DNA of 64,000 nt from Luscinia megarhynchos. Lineage: Eukaryota > Chordata > Aves > Passeriformes > Turdidae. The position numbers and the translations under genes are program-made. The stretch covers positions 13,507,385 to 13,571,384 of the forward strand of contig CM067576.1 in NCBI GenBank assembly GCA_034336665.1, written 5' to 3'. Below the pieces are notes generated by a model, which saw only the letters and a list, made by a program, of their open reading frames with translations, had not been told where the DNA came from and searched no databases. This document shows, piece by piece, positions 1-12,800 of the stretch; position 1 is the first letter of the stretch; each line of letters starts with the position of its first letter.

Positions 1-750
1 GCTAGAAACTTTCTGGCTCAAGAGGAACAACAGCGCACAAAGACTCAGTGAGGTTGTACTGCTTAGTTTGCCCTACCAGCAACCTAATAATGTCTTGTAG
101 TTTCCTGGGAATAAATGTTAAAATTAATATCAAACAATTTGGGGTGCAAAAGGAAAACTTTTTCACATGCTCTTCTGAAACATTTTAAAAGTGACAAAGG
201 TTTTAGTGAAGTAGAAGGGAAGCTACTTACAAAAGGGTGATGCCTGTGCTTGGTTTTATAATTTCTCATTGTTTGATCCTTTTCCATTTCCTTACTTCTA
301 ATCCTCAAGTCATCCTCACTTTCCATGGATTCACCAGCTCCCAGGCTGATACCAGTTACAATAACTCATTTTCAATAAAGAAGTTCTGCTCCCAGGCTTT
401 TAACAATACTTCAAGTACCTAGATACAATACTTCAAGTACCTAGACTTACAATAAATTGTAAAAATTTTGTATCTCTGTGTTTTCAGAGCCTGATCACAC
501 CCATTAGAAAAACTTCTCTTTTGGTCAATTCTATTAATTGTAACAGGTACTTCTAGCCTGACCAAGATAAAGAAGGTAAAATAAAAAGACTGTTTGGATG
601 GCGTGTAACAGTGAGGAAGAGGATGCTTGTTGATTTTAATGAATTCATCCTGCATAGAGCTAAGTATTAGGTTTGTTCTGTATCCTCACCAAATATGCAT
701 ACAAAAACCTACAGACACTAACCACAAATGAGTTGGTTTGCATATTATAT
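1..750. other. Gene-free AT-rich single-copy sequence
   Basis: No open reading frame above about 80 codons and no recognisable protein, RNA gene or transposon was seen. The only local structure is a 22-bp tandem duplication listed separately. It reads as intergenic or intronic vertebrate DNA. Confidence 0.7.
404..447. repeat. 22-bp tandem duplication, two copies
   Basis: Two adjacent 22-bp copies beginning CAATACTTCAAGTACCTAGA occupy 404-425 and 426-447 and differ only at the last two bases. The near identity suggests a recent slippage or small duplication. No function is implied. Confidence 0.9.
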
Positions 751-795
751 AATTAGATCTTGAAGGTCCCTTGCAATCCAAACCATTCTATGATT
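751..795 (+). mobile_element. CR1 LINE 3'-tail fragment (very short)
   Basis: The segment TTGAAGGTCCCTTGCAATCC followed by AAACCATTCTATGATT matches the conserved 3' untranslated tail of avian CR1, whose family form is GATCTTTAAGGTCCCTTCCAACCCAAACCATTCTATGATT. Only about 45 bp remain, consistent with the extreme 5' truncation typical of CR1 insertions. The match is from recalled family sequence, not a search. Confidence 0.8.
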
Positions 796-3700
796 ACAGT
801 TGCTGTCAGTAAAAAAAATATACCAAAAATCAGAACTCAGGCATGATGATAGCTAAAGAGCTGAATCTGTGAGCAAGATACAAGCAATGTATCTTTACAT
901 GGCAGCTAATGAACTAAACTATAGAAAAAGAACATAAATACTGAAGCTTTTCTAAAGACTTTTTTATATATTACAGGCACAGATGGAGGAAGGGCTGCTC
1001 ATTCGAAGTTTGCCAGAAACTTGTACGAGCTGTTTGCTCATTATTACTAAATTTCAGCTCATTGGATATCACAATTTTTAAATCAATTACTGATTTTTTC
1101 TAACCTCTCCTATTTGTTGGCTCTTAAACTGACAAACATACAAAGTCTGACAACCATGCACTCAATTTTATGTGGAAAAATTGCAAAAAACGCCATTATG
1201 GATGCATGTGGTTCAGATCTTTTGATTTTGTCCTGAGATTTGCTTCAGTCTCCTCTCTCAAAGTGTTTCTAAGGCAGCAGAATATTGGTGGGTCACAAAA
1301 ATGTCTTTTTATTTTCTTGTGTACATGTCATATAAAAATGTTTCATATGGAAAGAGCATAGTTGCTAAAATATAAAGTTAAATGTCAATTGGAAGAGAGA
1401 GCATTTGATCTGCATCTTCTGTGGACAGTTTGCCCTTTGGATAAGCAGCTACTGCAATTATGAAAAACTGGGGAATGCTTTGCATGGACTTTGCTTTTTC
1501 CACATAGACCAGTATAATGTTTTCCAAGTAGGTAAGCTGGGTTTGTCCCTAAAACTGAACAGAATAAATGCAGTTGAGCTATGGGGCAACAGTGTCAGTG
1601 GAGGCTGAGTTCACCTATGGGGAAACTTTAAACAGTTACCTCAGTTTTGTAAATAGGTTATTCCAAAATATTAGATAAGTTTAATTAGAACAGGTGGGTT
1701 TTGGAAAAGATTTTAAGGAATTTTAACCAGAACTACAGTGAGGAAATTAGTATATGCATATATATCTGTTTATATTTATCATTATAATGAAAATATCCTG
1801 CCCATTACATGAGAATCCAGTAGTGCCCCCTTAAACTGGCATGGCCAGGAAGGAGAGTACATATGTGCTACTACAGGTTTTGTTTTACTTGCCCTTAGTT
1901 CTGTGTAGCACAGCTTGATAAGATGCAATACCCAAAGCTAACTAGGCAATCTATAGTAAATAAATACATACCTCCAATGAGCTGAAAAAGTAAAAGGTCA
2001 GAGGCTGAGCTTTTGACAACGTCCTAAGGAACATGTCCAGCTGTTGGAGTCCCAGACTTTGACATCACACAGTCAACTGATTTTGAATTCTTGAAATAAT
2101 GCTTGAAAAATATTATAGGTGCTTTTCATATGAAAAATAAAATAGGATCACAAAAAAAAGGAAAAAAGAAAAGGAAGTCTTTGCCGCACACCTTCAGAAT
2201 TGTTTTTTATGTTTCCTTTTATATTCTATTCAGCTTTTATCAAAGTGGCTACATCAAACTAAGCTCCTCTCAGAGGGCACATCATTTGAAGCTAGTAATG
2301 CCAGAAGAGAAGATGCCTTTTCAGAAATGCTTGCATTTTAGCTAACTGCCTTTTTCCCCTTGACCACTTCTAAGTGGTAAACTCTTCAAACTTCCATTCA
2401 GCTCCAGAAAAAAATTCTCTTGCTTGCAAAGACATAAAAAATATGTAAAACAACTCTGATAGCTCCATCACAATGTGCTGTCCATGGTAAGCCCTTAAAA
2501 GAGCATTAAGACATTGCCAAAATTCACATGGAGTTAATTTCTCTCCCTTACATACTATCAGCTCATAGGGCAGGAAAGGCAAAACTGATTTCTTTCTCCC
2601 CCTCCCATATGAACTATGCTCTCAAGTGGGTAGCTGGGTGCCTTGTCAATTAAATATCCAAATGCTGTGTTCCACACAGCAGTAGGTATGTCGAGCTCAA
2701 TATCCCTCTTTGTGGATTTTGATAAAAACCAATCAACTTTTAAACAGATCAGAAATGGAAAATGTACATTTGAATAAACCAAGCAGTCATATCAGTTCAT
2801 AACTATATACAAACACGAATACAAATTAATCCTGAAGATTCATTTTGTCCACAGAAAAAAGCAACTCCCAAACACTACTTATCAGCAATTCTGTGCTCAG
2901 TCAGCAGCCAGTGAGGGCTGCCTTCAGTGGCTCTGCTCTGAGTGTTTGTTACCCCTGTCAGCACTGCTGGTCCCAGCCTGGTCCTGCAGTCCTTGCAAGC
3001 CCTGCACTGCGAGCAAGAGCAGCACAAACATTGGTAGCTGAGACTCCAGAGTGCCTCGTGGATAATGGACAGGCTGTCCAGGGAATGGGTCTGGTTTTTA
3101 TATTATATCCTAATCATATTTACTCACACTAGAGAGCAACTGCAAGTAAAACAAACATTGCTTTAACACCAGGTTTTAAAGAGAAAAGAAGTAGACCAAG
3201 GAGAATATTTATCTGTGTGCTTCAATGTTAGCTGTGTTTTATGACACAGCATTTCTATGGTAAAAGTACAGTGATACTGTTAAAGTTTTTTTATTTACAC
3301 TAAATAGCATTTCTAACAAGCAGCAGTATTTTTCCCCCCCAAGGCTGACAGAGAGGCCTAGTAATTGTGCAATTCTGAGTAACTGATCTTTAGCATTATC
3401 CCTTTAACTAAGGGATATATTTCATACACCTCCAGAAACAGCAATGTACCCATAACAGCAGATAAATTAGCCCTCTGCAATTTTTCCTATTGTCATTTTG
3501 CTTCTATTGGTTAGAAACCATCTACCAAAAATTTATTACAAGGCATAAAATATGAGCAGATTGCCCATCTAGCAACTGTTTATGTAACTTGTGAAATATT
3601 TATACTGAAGTCTTATCATTCTTCCTTTCACATATCTTGATTTTGATCTTTCACTATTACAGAAAAAAAGGAACATGCCAGGCTGTAAATTCAGATTTCT

Positions 3701-6420
3701 TTTTCCTTTCTTTAAAATTTAGAGCCTTCTGACATTTTCAGGAAACTAGAATGTCAGTTAGACATAATCAGTAATTCATTTAAAGTAATTGCCTTTAAAA
3801 TTGTCTTAGGTTTCCGTTATGTCTTTCAGTTAAACATGAACTGAAAATACTCTTAATATGATGTTTCAAACTGAGATTCAAGCTAACTGGTTTGCAAACT
3901 CTGGCTGCTGCTCTGCTACATCAAAGGATCATGAAACCTACCATTAAAATGCAACCACCTCTTGGTGAAACAGGAGCAATCAACAACGGATACAACAAAA
4001 AGAGGAACAATACTACTTAGACAAAACTGTAGGGAAGATTTTTGTTGGCAGTGGGGCCTTGGAGACAGGATCAAAACAAAATTAATCTGATGGAACAGGA
4101 ACAGGAAAATGACTGTTTGGGGCTAAATGGCAAGAGGCACTGAGGCAGGACCTTCAGGGAGCAGGGGACATGCGAGGCTAAAAAGAGGTTATTAGGTTGT
4201 TGTGTTTTGCTGCTTTGTTTATAACAACTTAATGGATCCAAGGGAAAGAGCCTTGTGCAGCTGTAGCTTTTTGTGGACAAAGAACTGTTTAAATCGGGAT
4301 ACTTTGTTTAAATTTCTGAAAAATTAATAGGAAAGAATCACTGAAGAGGTAGCTAATCCTGTCCTGAAGTCTGACAAAACCACTTTGAGTGTGATGGTGG
4401 TCAGAAGTATAAATGGATGGAGACCACCACAATAAGTGTCATAAAACTAAAATGTCACTTTTTTCTTACAAAATGAATAATTTAAAAAAAAATCCTGAAT
4501 TTATGGGACAAAGTATATTCACAACCCTTTCACTCATATTCAGCCAAGTTGCCACTTGTATTTTAGCTATTATCGAGGCACTTAATTACTTTAAATCAAA
4601 TACAAATCTCTTTAGGAAGAATAGTACTGAATGTCAAACAAAACTGAACCGCACAACTTCAATGATTAATCCTCCAGTGACTGACATCTGAACAGTTTAA
4701 TTGCATAAATATTCCTCTGTATCCAGCAACACTTCTTAATACATGAAGTTTGGAATTGTGTGACTAATGCTGCCATTAGCTAGATTGAGGATTCCTGATT
4801 ATTTGGCCTGTACACAAATTGCTGTGCAGCAGTTCAGTTGCAGTGTTAATGCAGCGCGTGATCATTGAAATGCACAAGAGCAGCAAAATGCAAACGCAGA
4901 CATTTGTTTTCCAGCCAATCTGATATAAGTGTAATTCATATCACTGTAATGAGGTCTGCTTACTTCCTGTCTTTTTTGAAGTCTCTACACCTTCTCAAGG
5001 GCAAAATTGTTTTCTAAATAGAGTCTGCCTGAATTCAGTCTCTTCTGTTGAAGTACTCCATCAGTAGGAACTAAAATAGCTCCTATTTACACATAGACCC
5101 TGTCCTCATAATATTTGCATGTTGTCTGGAAGCCTGTAGCCTTCTAAATCTATAAACAGCTCACAAAGTCACCCACAAGTTTCTTAAGGATCAAGAAATT
5201 GCTTAAGTCAGAAAAAAACATAAAATGCAATTACAAGCCAAGAATAAAAAAGGGAGGTACAGCATGTGACTATGTATGTGCTAGAATAACAGATTTTGTT
5301 ACTATTTCAGCTTACCTAGCTACATCTGCATTAATAGCAAGAGGAAGGCCAGCACTAAGCATCTGGAATGTTTGCTGGTTAAAAATAAAACATCACAAAA
5401 CTCAGTCTCCTTCACCAATCCCCCTAAACCAATTAAAAAACCAAACAAACCCCCAAACAAACACCAAGCATCTAATCAAAATTGGTGTGCTAAACTCATG
5501 AAATAAAAGCAATGAAAAGAAGCAAAAAAACCCCATTTCTGATATTCTAGGCTTCTTATTTGTAATGTAATCTATCCTAATGCTTTTCACTGACAAGTGT
5601 TACTTGAGTTCATTGGTTGTCAACTACTGACATCTGGGCACCCCTAAGAAAAGTGCTTAGGAAACTGGGTGTGCAGCAGCCACATTGAACAGCTGAATAT
5701 TTTCTTTAATATGCTGTAGTTTTATCTACAGCCCTCAAATCTATCTGCTGGCTCTCTTCTTCTGTCAGGAAAAAGGCAACAAATGTGTGTGCATATAGCC
5801 ATTGTGATGACTCAGAAAATTTTGGCTTTTTAAGGAAACTGTTTCATACAAATCCTCCATTTTCACATGTCTGTTTTCACTCCATATTTACCAGATGTCA
5901 CAACTTCACTTTTGTTCATGCACCACAAAACAGATTCAGTGCTGCTCTTTTCTGCAATCCTAAAATAGATTTAAGGATGACAGGTAGAAAAAATAATTTT
6001 AGGAATCCTTTCATTACCTATGTCTTGTCACCTTAGAAAGTGGTAGAGGAATGCTCTGCCTCAGCTAAACAAACCTTTGGAAATCTTTGATAGCTGCATC
6101 TGATATATTGGTTTAATTGGTCCTATTTTGATCAAGCTAAATTAAGTCTCCTGCTCTTGAAGTAGAGCAACACTGGAACAGTTGCCTTAATTTCATTTTT
6201 GCTGTCTCAGGGCAACAGAAAAGCCCATGTAATCCATGCAGGGGGCACTGATTCACTTGTGATAGCAGGTGTGGCTGAAAATACAAAAAATCCCTTCTCA
6301 CTAAGAATTTGCACTCATTCAACCTGTGCTGGATATTCCAGGGATAGAGAAGAAAAACTATGCTCTACTTACCACTTTTCCCCCCCACAGATACACACTA
6401 AATGGATGCTATAACTATAC

Positions 6421-6491
6421 ACTGTATATTAAATGTGAATGTGGCACTTCACATTTAACATGAAACTTAAAATGCAAATGCAATATACAGT
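6421..6491. repeat. Nested inverted repeats (hairpin-forming)
   Basis: Outer arms ACTGTATATT (6421-6430) and AATATACAGT (6482-6491) are perfect 10-bp inverted complements. An inner pair, ATATTAAATGTGAA (6426-6439) and TTCACATTTAACAT (6448-6461), matches at 13 of 14 positions around an 8-nt loop. The arms overlap at 6426-6430, so two alternative foldings compete. It could be a small hairpin RNA, a remnant of a palindromic transposon, or chance in AT-rich DNA. Confidence 0.75.
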
Positions 6492-6628
6492 ATTGTCAAG
6501 CAACCTCCCTCCTGACAGTGGCAAGTGATCCTCTTTGGAAACTCCCCAGACTGACCTAACATGCCTCAGTCAAACATATCCCTTTCTCCAGGAATCACCA
6601 CAAATAATGCTTTTGTGATGCTTTTGTC

Positions 6629-6645
6629 TTTTTTTTTTTTTTTTT
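6629..6645. repeat. Poly(T) tract, 17 nt
   Basis: An uninterrupted run of 17 T. No retrotransposed sequence was recognised beside it. Confidence 0.95.
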
Positions 6646-8529
6646 CAGAAGGGTCTTGCTTTGACCAGCATTTTCTTTGCATATCAAACATTCATTCTAT
6701 CATAATCACTATTAATTAGAGGAAGAGCAGACTTTGTTGTCTTCTCACCACCAATTTCCTTAACAGAATCAGGAGGAAATAGATCAAAGGCTGACATATC
6801 CAGCAGAAAGTATCCATTTCCTGACCGTGGCTTCTGCCTCGTTTGCAGAATTTGGGAAGTATTTACTTATCTTCTTTCCCCCTCTCTCCCCTTGCTCTTT
6901 GCATCCCAGGCATTTCTGGTATCAAGAGAGCAGAGTGCTTCTCCATCCAGGTCTTGTCTTTTGACCCCCTGAAGCAAAAACTTCCTTATTCCCACTCTGT
7001 GCTCTGAGGATTTATTTACCACCGTGTGCAGTTGGTTCAGAATACTTTCAGATCTACTCCACAGTAGTATAAATAATTTCACAGCACGAAAGGCAAACTT
7101 GGGCTTTGCCCTGAGAACACAGCTCCCTCTCAAAGCCTTCTGCAGGTCCCCACACACTTAAGTGAGGGGTTTGGAGTTAGGAGTGGATGGAGCTTGTTTG
7201 AAATTGCCCTGTCAAGAACAGGAACTGCATAGGATAAATTTTAACATATGAAGCCTAGATAACTTTTTTTTTTTAATGGAAGATCATTTAATCCCTATTA
7301 AATCCTAAAACAACTAACCAGGATAATAATAGCTAAAGCAAGCACAAAGAGATGGAGATAGAATGAGAGTCTATATTCTATTCATTTGCTTTAAGATAGG
7401 CTACTAAAAGATAGGAGGAAGAACATTTCCAGGAAGATGGGTTTAGTTTGACAGTATATAAATAGCCTGAGCTGAGGATGTAAAAATTGCTCTGCCTCTT
7501 CTAACACTGAGCAGGGTAGTAACTAGAACTGAGCTGACTATGGAACTGGAATATTTTGCAGCTTAGATTTCTTCAATAAGGCTAAGCCAGCTCAAAAGAT
7601 TTCACTGTTGCTCTAACACACAAGCCTTTGATGTTTCCTCATCTTTACATCATAGAAGGAGCTCAAAGGGTTAATTAAAATTTAATGATATCGGCAGTAC
7701 TTTGAAAAAGTTATGAACTTGGGTGAGATCAATCACTTTCTTGGACTGTCTGACTTCAAAGCAAACATTATGCAAAGGAAAAAATTCTCTCATTCTGCAT
7801 TGAATTCATAAGCAAGGATTTCCTCATTAGTGGTCTGTGCATGGAGGAGATTCCAAGTTCAAACTGGAAGAGGTGAGGTGCCAAAAAAATGGTTAATCAG
7901 AATTTCATGCCTTTGATGCTAGTCACATGATGAATGAATGCGTCACTACAAACCAGGGAACACTTGAACAGTCCCAAAATAGGAAATCAGGGATTAAGGC
8001 ATGAGCAATTTTTTTTTCCCCAAATTCACAACTTGTTTGCAGAGATTTAGCTAAAACTTCATTAGCTTGTTTATTCACTCTTAATGACATTCAGTAAAAT
8101 GTCAACTGAAATAACAAAAGTAAAGTTTTAAAAAATGTACACCTGTCTAGTCTGCATTTGTATTTTTATTTGTTTACTATCTACATTTTATTTGAGCTGA
8201 CAGCCTTCACTTTCTGCAATCTTATTCTGACCTGAAGGTATTACTGTATTTTCTAAGACAAATGCACTTCAGATGACAAAATTATGAAAATCCCCTATAA
8301 GAGATCTGAGTTTACCAGTGACTAGTTAGATTTATCATGAAGATTAAGAAAAATTTATTTTAATGCACTCAAGTGTTGACAGTAAATCACTATCTCTGCT
8401 TAGAAAAGGCTATGTAGGGAGCCTGATTCAGCTCCAGCCTTGTGCCTTCCTTTAACTCCAACACAAATCTACTTTGCAAAGGTGGAAATATGCTCTGTGG
8501 TATGATTCCTCCTGGAGATTGGTTTTATC

Positions 8530-8580
8530 ACATATTTAATATTGTTCTCCATAAGCAATTATGTGATGTATTAAATATGT
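8530..8580. repeat. 12-bp perfect inverted repeat
   Basis: ACATATTTAATA at 8530-8541 and TATTAAATATGT at 8569-8580 are perfect complements separated by 27 nt that show little further pairing. Such arms are common by chance in AT-rich DNA. Confidence 0.8.
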
Positions 8581-9065
8581 TCAAAGCTCTACAGTTCTCA
8601 ATGTATTTATACACTTACCATGAACCATTTACTGCCTCACTAAATACCTAAAATATATGTCTGGGTTTTTAAATATGTTTTTTCATTGAATAACTCCTGT
8701 TTGCAAATTCCATTTCCTTTTAAATGTCCTACTCTAGACATAACTCTGTTCAGAAGGACCATGTGTGACGTTGGGGACACAGCACACGGAACAAGTAAAA
8801 CTGCTTTGTGCAGAAATGCATTACTGGTGCACCCTGAAAGGTTTAGTGAGAGTGATATCTGTGAAACATGCATACAACTTCCTTTGAGGACTTCTTCAGA
8901 CTGTTGTGATTGCAGGACTTGCATCATTTATCGAAAGAAAACCATGGCAGTCCCTGTTCAAGAAGTACTGCAGAGATCCATGCCCTCACGTGGTAATGAC
9001 TGCTTTCCTTCCAGCTGTTCTTTACTAATGAGAAAGCCCCAACTTTGGTGGGATTTCTTGTTAGT

Positions 9066-9119
9066 GTTTTTTTTTTGTTTGGTTGGTTGGTTTGGTTTGG
9101 TTTTGTTTTTTTTTTTTGT
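9066..9119. repeat. T/G-rich simple repeat (TTTGG-like)
   Basis: Runs of T are interspersed with GGTTGGTTGG and GGTTTGG words. A similar tract lies at 61541-61672. It lies immediately upstream of the CR1 fragment starting at about 9197. Confidence 0.9.
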
Positions 9120-9196
9120 GCAAACAGACATTATTCAAAGTAATGGTGAATTGCCAAGTCACCCCACAAATCTGTATCTTCTACTTAATAACTGAA

Positions 9197-9868
9197 TTAA
9201 GGGGAAGGCCAACAAGGCCGACAGCCATCCACCCAGCCAGGAAGAAGAGGTAGACAACTTCTATAAGCAGCTGGAGAATGTCCCAGCATCATCAGCCCCA
9301 GTGAGATGCAGTTTAATGAGCCCAAGTGCCAGGTTCTGCATTTTGGCCACAATAACCCCCTGCAGCACCACAGGCTGGGGATGGTGGGGCTGCACAGGGC
9401 CCAGGCAGAAAGGGACCTGGGGGTGCTGGTGAACAGCCCACTGAACATGAGCCAGCAGTGTGCCCTGGTGGCCAAGAAGGCCAATGGCCCTGGCCTGGGT
9501 CAGGAGTGGTGTGGCCAGCAGGAGCAGGGAGCTCATTCTGCCCCTGTGCTGGGCACTGGTGAGGCCACACCTCGAGTGCTGTGTCCAGTTCTGGCCCCTC
9601 AGCTCAGGAAGGACATTGAGACACTTGAGCACGTCCAGAGGAGGCAACGAGGCTGGTGAGGGGCTTGGAACACAAACCCTGTGAGGAACGGCTGAGGGAG
9701 CTGGGAGTGTTCAGCCTGGAGAAAAGGAGACTCAGGGTGACCTTACCACTCTGTACAGCTCCCTGAAAGGTGGCTGTGCTCAGGGGGGGTTGGTCTCTTT
9801 CTCCAGGAAGCACTGACAGAACCAGAGGACACAGGCCTAAGCTGCACCAAGGGAGATAAAGGTGGTAT
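9197..9868 (+). mobile_element. Degenerate CR1 LINE ORF2 fragment, 3' tail missing
   Basis: Frame-by-frame translation shows pieces of the CR1 ORF2 C-terminal region, in the expected order but in shifting frames. QFNEPKCQVLHFGHNNP then [20 protein letters not shown] are at 9306-9480. [20 protein letters not shown] and QFWPLSS lie further along in another frame. The DNA continues with GCTGAGGGAGCTGGGAGTGTTCAGCCTGG and the GGTTGGTCTC word typical of CR1. A short stretch at 9205-9300 encodes QEEEVDNFYKQLENV, which I do not recognise as directly upstream CR1 sequence; it may mark an internal deletion or a separate source. The copy ends near 9868 without the ATTCTATGATTCTATG tail, so it was truncated after insertion. 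It is not functional. Confidence 0.85.
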
Positions 9869-12800
9869 CATAACAAATATTTCAATAAAATGCTGGATTT
9901 TGAGTTTATAGATTTCAGTCGAATTAGTTCTGTGGTGAAGAGTTTCCATTTAAAATGTATTCTACCTTCTTTTTAAGGGATACAGATAAAAAGGCAGCAG
10001 TAGCAGTTAAAGAACCAAAGCAATAACAAATTGATTTTATTTTTGGCACTGGCTTTTTCCCTTGCCCCTTTAATAGAGAGAAATTCTATAAAATCTATTT
10101 CTGCTTTTGAGGTGGAAGATACTAATGGCTGTCATTTTTCAAGGGAAAAAAAATTACCTAAAAGTGAGGTAGAGCTGTCTTTCACTGATGTCAAACCCAA
10201 AAAAACAATACAACAAGCATGAGAAAAGGAGCAACAAGACAGCAGCTCATTCTTTCAGATCTGTCTCTCATTTCCTGACAAACCTGTTGGGGAAAGACAG
10301 ACAGACCACAAGGTCTTGTCAGCTCCTTGAGAATGGCAAACCCATACTCGCTCAGGACTGTTTGAAACAGGGCTTATACCACTCCTGTCTGGTCAAAAGA
10401 GGGTATGGAAACATTCTGATCAGGTGAATCTGACTTTTCTAAAAAAACGGCATTAGAAGACAGGATGCCTGGAAAGGAGATGTGTGAGACAGGACAGGAA
10501 AGGGAAGCACAGAGGAAGGGTGACCAAAGCCTCACACTCTCCGTGGCGCCTGGGGTCTGTCTTGAGCTGGTGGAGGAGGATTCTTTTCTTCTGAAAAACA
10601 CCTGGGAGTCTCTTTGGCAATCCAGAGGTGTCACAAAACAGCTTTCAGAACTCAACCCCCTCAGCCTTTTCAGGCCCTGTTCCAACTGAATGAGTGGGAT
10701 AGCTCACATTGTTTTGGATGTGATCTCATTTGTCTTGATAATGTACATATAAAATGAGAAATGTTTGGTTCAGAAAGTCAGACTTTGATTTGATAAAGAG
10801 ATATGAAATAGAGAGCTCCTTTTCATACCAAACACCAGTGAAAATTGCATATGGTTGGTAGTTTACATTATTTTGGGGAAAAAATTAATCTTATTCAGGT
10901 AAGCCATTTATAAATGTCCACATATATAACCAGCAGTAATTATGGTTTTTTTTAACTTTATATACTTCTTTTTTGTCTAGTGATTTATTCCAGTGAGATG
11001 GCTAAAACACTGGCCAATCATAATTAAAGAGAAATTAAATCCACTTTTTTCCAAATTAACTACAAATGTTTTTTATTCCTTTATATTGACTTCCTATTAA
11101 TTTATTTATAAATTTCCAGGAACCTTGCTTATCTTTAAAATTAACAAAATAATTAACATTAAAACAATATATTTTTCAATAAAGTTCAATGAAGTCACAG
11201 TATGTAAGTACATAGAATTGTAAAACTACTAAAATACTAAAATAGGTTAATCAAGGGGCAGATCATGGGACTACTACTACATTTTGGTGTATGATTTTGT
11301 TATTTTAGTTATTTTAGTCTCTTTATTTAAACTTCCTTGCTGTACCTCAGGCAGCTCTGTTCCTTATTTGTTCATTTGAATTTTTTCTGAAGTCTAGTCT
11401 GCTAGATTTATACCCTAGCCTAAAAATCACAGGTAATGCTGCCAGTGCTATCAAGTTCTCTAAGCAGCTCTAAGTAACGGGTACTCTAAGTTCATTTAAG
11501 AAGTTAAAATAAAATGTCAGCCTAGTAAGCTGTATTATAGTAAAATTTGAATAAAAGTAAAGGATTTACTGTGACACAAAAGTCTATTACCAATTGTTTG
11601 CAATAAAGTACTTTCATATGAGGTATAAGCAAATGAAGAGTCCAAAGTGTTCATAAATTACAATCCAATTATTTCCATGAGAGCCACTGCCTACAACCAT
11701 TTCTACTGCTGATGGTTACATGTGATTATCAGAGACAGACAAAGCACGTGTGCTTCCCTGATGGGGAGACAGAGTGCACTGCAGAGAGGGAAGATGCAGA
11801 TTGGGATGGCTGAATACAGGCACTGACAAGGCTAACAACCCACCAGGCACAGCAACCCACAGCAGCAGCCAGGAGAAACTTCCAGAGGGACTCTCACCCT
11901 GGAAAGTTGCATTATACCAGGAAAGACCTTAATGAAAATTAGCTCTGGCTGATTTGGGAATCAAAAAGAAGTCACCAGAGGAACAGATCAGTCAGCTCTC
12001 AGGCTGTGGGTCTTCTCAAAGACCCTGTGGAGCTGTGGCAAACTCCTTTTGCTTTTACAAAACAATCTCAAGTCTGAGAACACCTCGAGGAAGGTGTCAA
12101 GCAAAGAAACAAACCCTTTATGATGACAGGCGATCACCTATCTTAATAACAGCTTTTACTGTTCACTCCAAAGACTTTCAAGTTCTCTATTTTAAAAATA
12201 TATAACATTGCTAAATGCAATACAAAGTGCCTTTGGCTGTTGTCACTGTATCTCTTTCTGTGCTTCATTTTTTCCCATAAAACCTCTATGCTGTAAAGGG
12301 AAAACCAGTTTAAAAAAAAAATTATTTTCTTTTCTCCTCCTACACAAAGAGGCATTGTAGGAAGACAAATGGGAGAATGAGAAAGGGGGAAGTATACACT
12401 GTACCCTTTCCAAAGCACATTTATTCTGCCCTAGCGTGTTTCATTGCCTCTCAAGGGTGCAGTTTATCTGCTTTTCTACTTCCAAGTGGATACAGTGCCT
12501 TTATATCCCCTGAACATCTCTTATTACATCACTACCATGGTGAATACCAAAAGGATGACACGCATTCAAAATGTTCAAATGTTGCAGTTCTGTTAAATGC
12601 TCATTAGGCCACAAAGATTCTAGGTTGGAGGCTATAGCCCCTTAATACATCTTAATTCTTAATAAGTCTGTTTAGTCTGTGGAGGACAAGAATTATTATT
12701 TCATCCTGTAGAAGTCGAAAATAGTGAGAGGAAAAAGACAAGGAAAAAAGAACCTGCCCTTGGAAAAAACAGGATTACATTTTACATTTTAGTGAGCTGT

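Larger units (their letters stand above)
796..9196. other. Gene-free AT-rich sequence with short simple repeats
   Basis: About 8.4 kb without a supported gene. The longest frame, 169 codons at 8686-9195 on the plus strand, has no recognisable domain, and its C-terminal part is translated from a T/G-rich simple repeat, so it is treated as spurious. Structures present are a poly(T) at 6629-6645, inverted repeats near 6421-6491 and 8530-8580, and a T/G-rich tract at 9066-9119. A moderately GC-rich patch at 2880-3090 shows nothing identifiable. Confidence 0.65.

Noticed and set aside
8686..9195. Longest open frame in the window (169 codons, plus)
   Set aside because: No recognisable domain, and the C-terminal third is translated from a T/G simple repeat; no splice or promoter context supports it.
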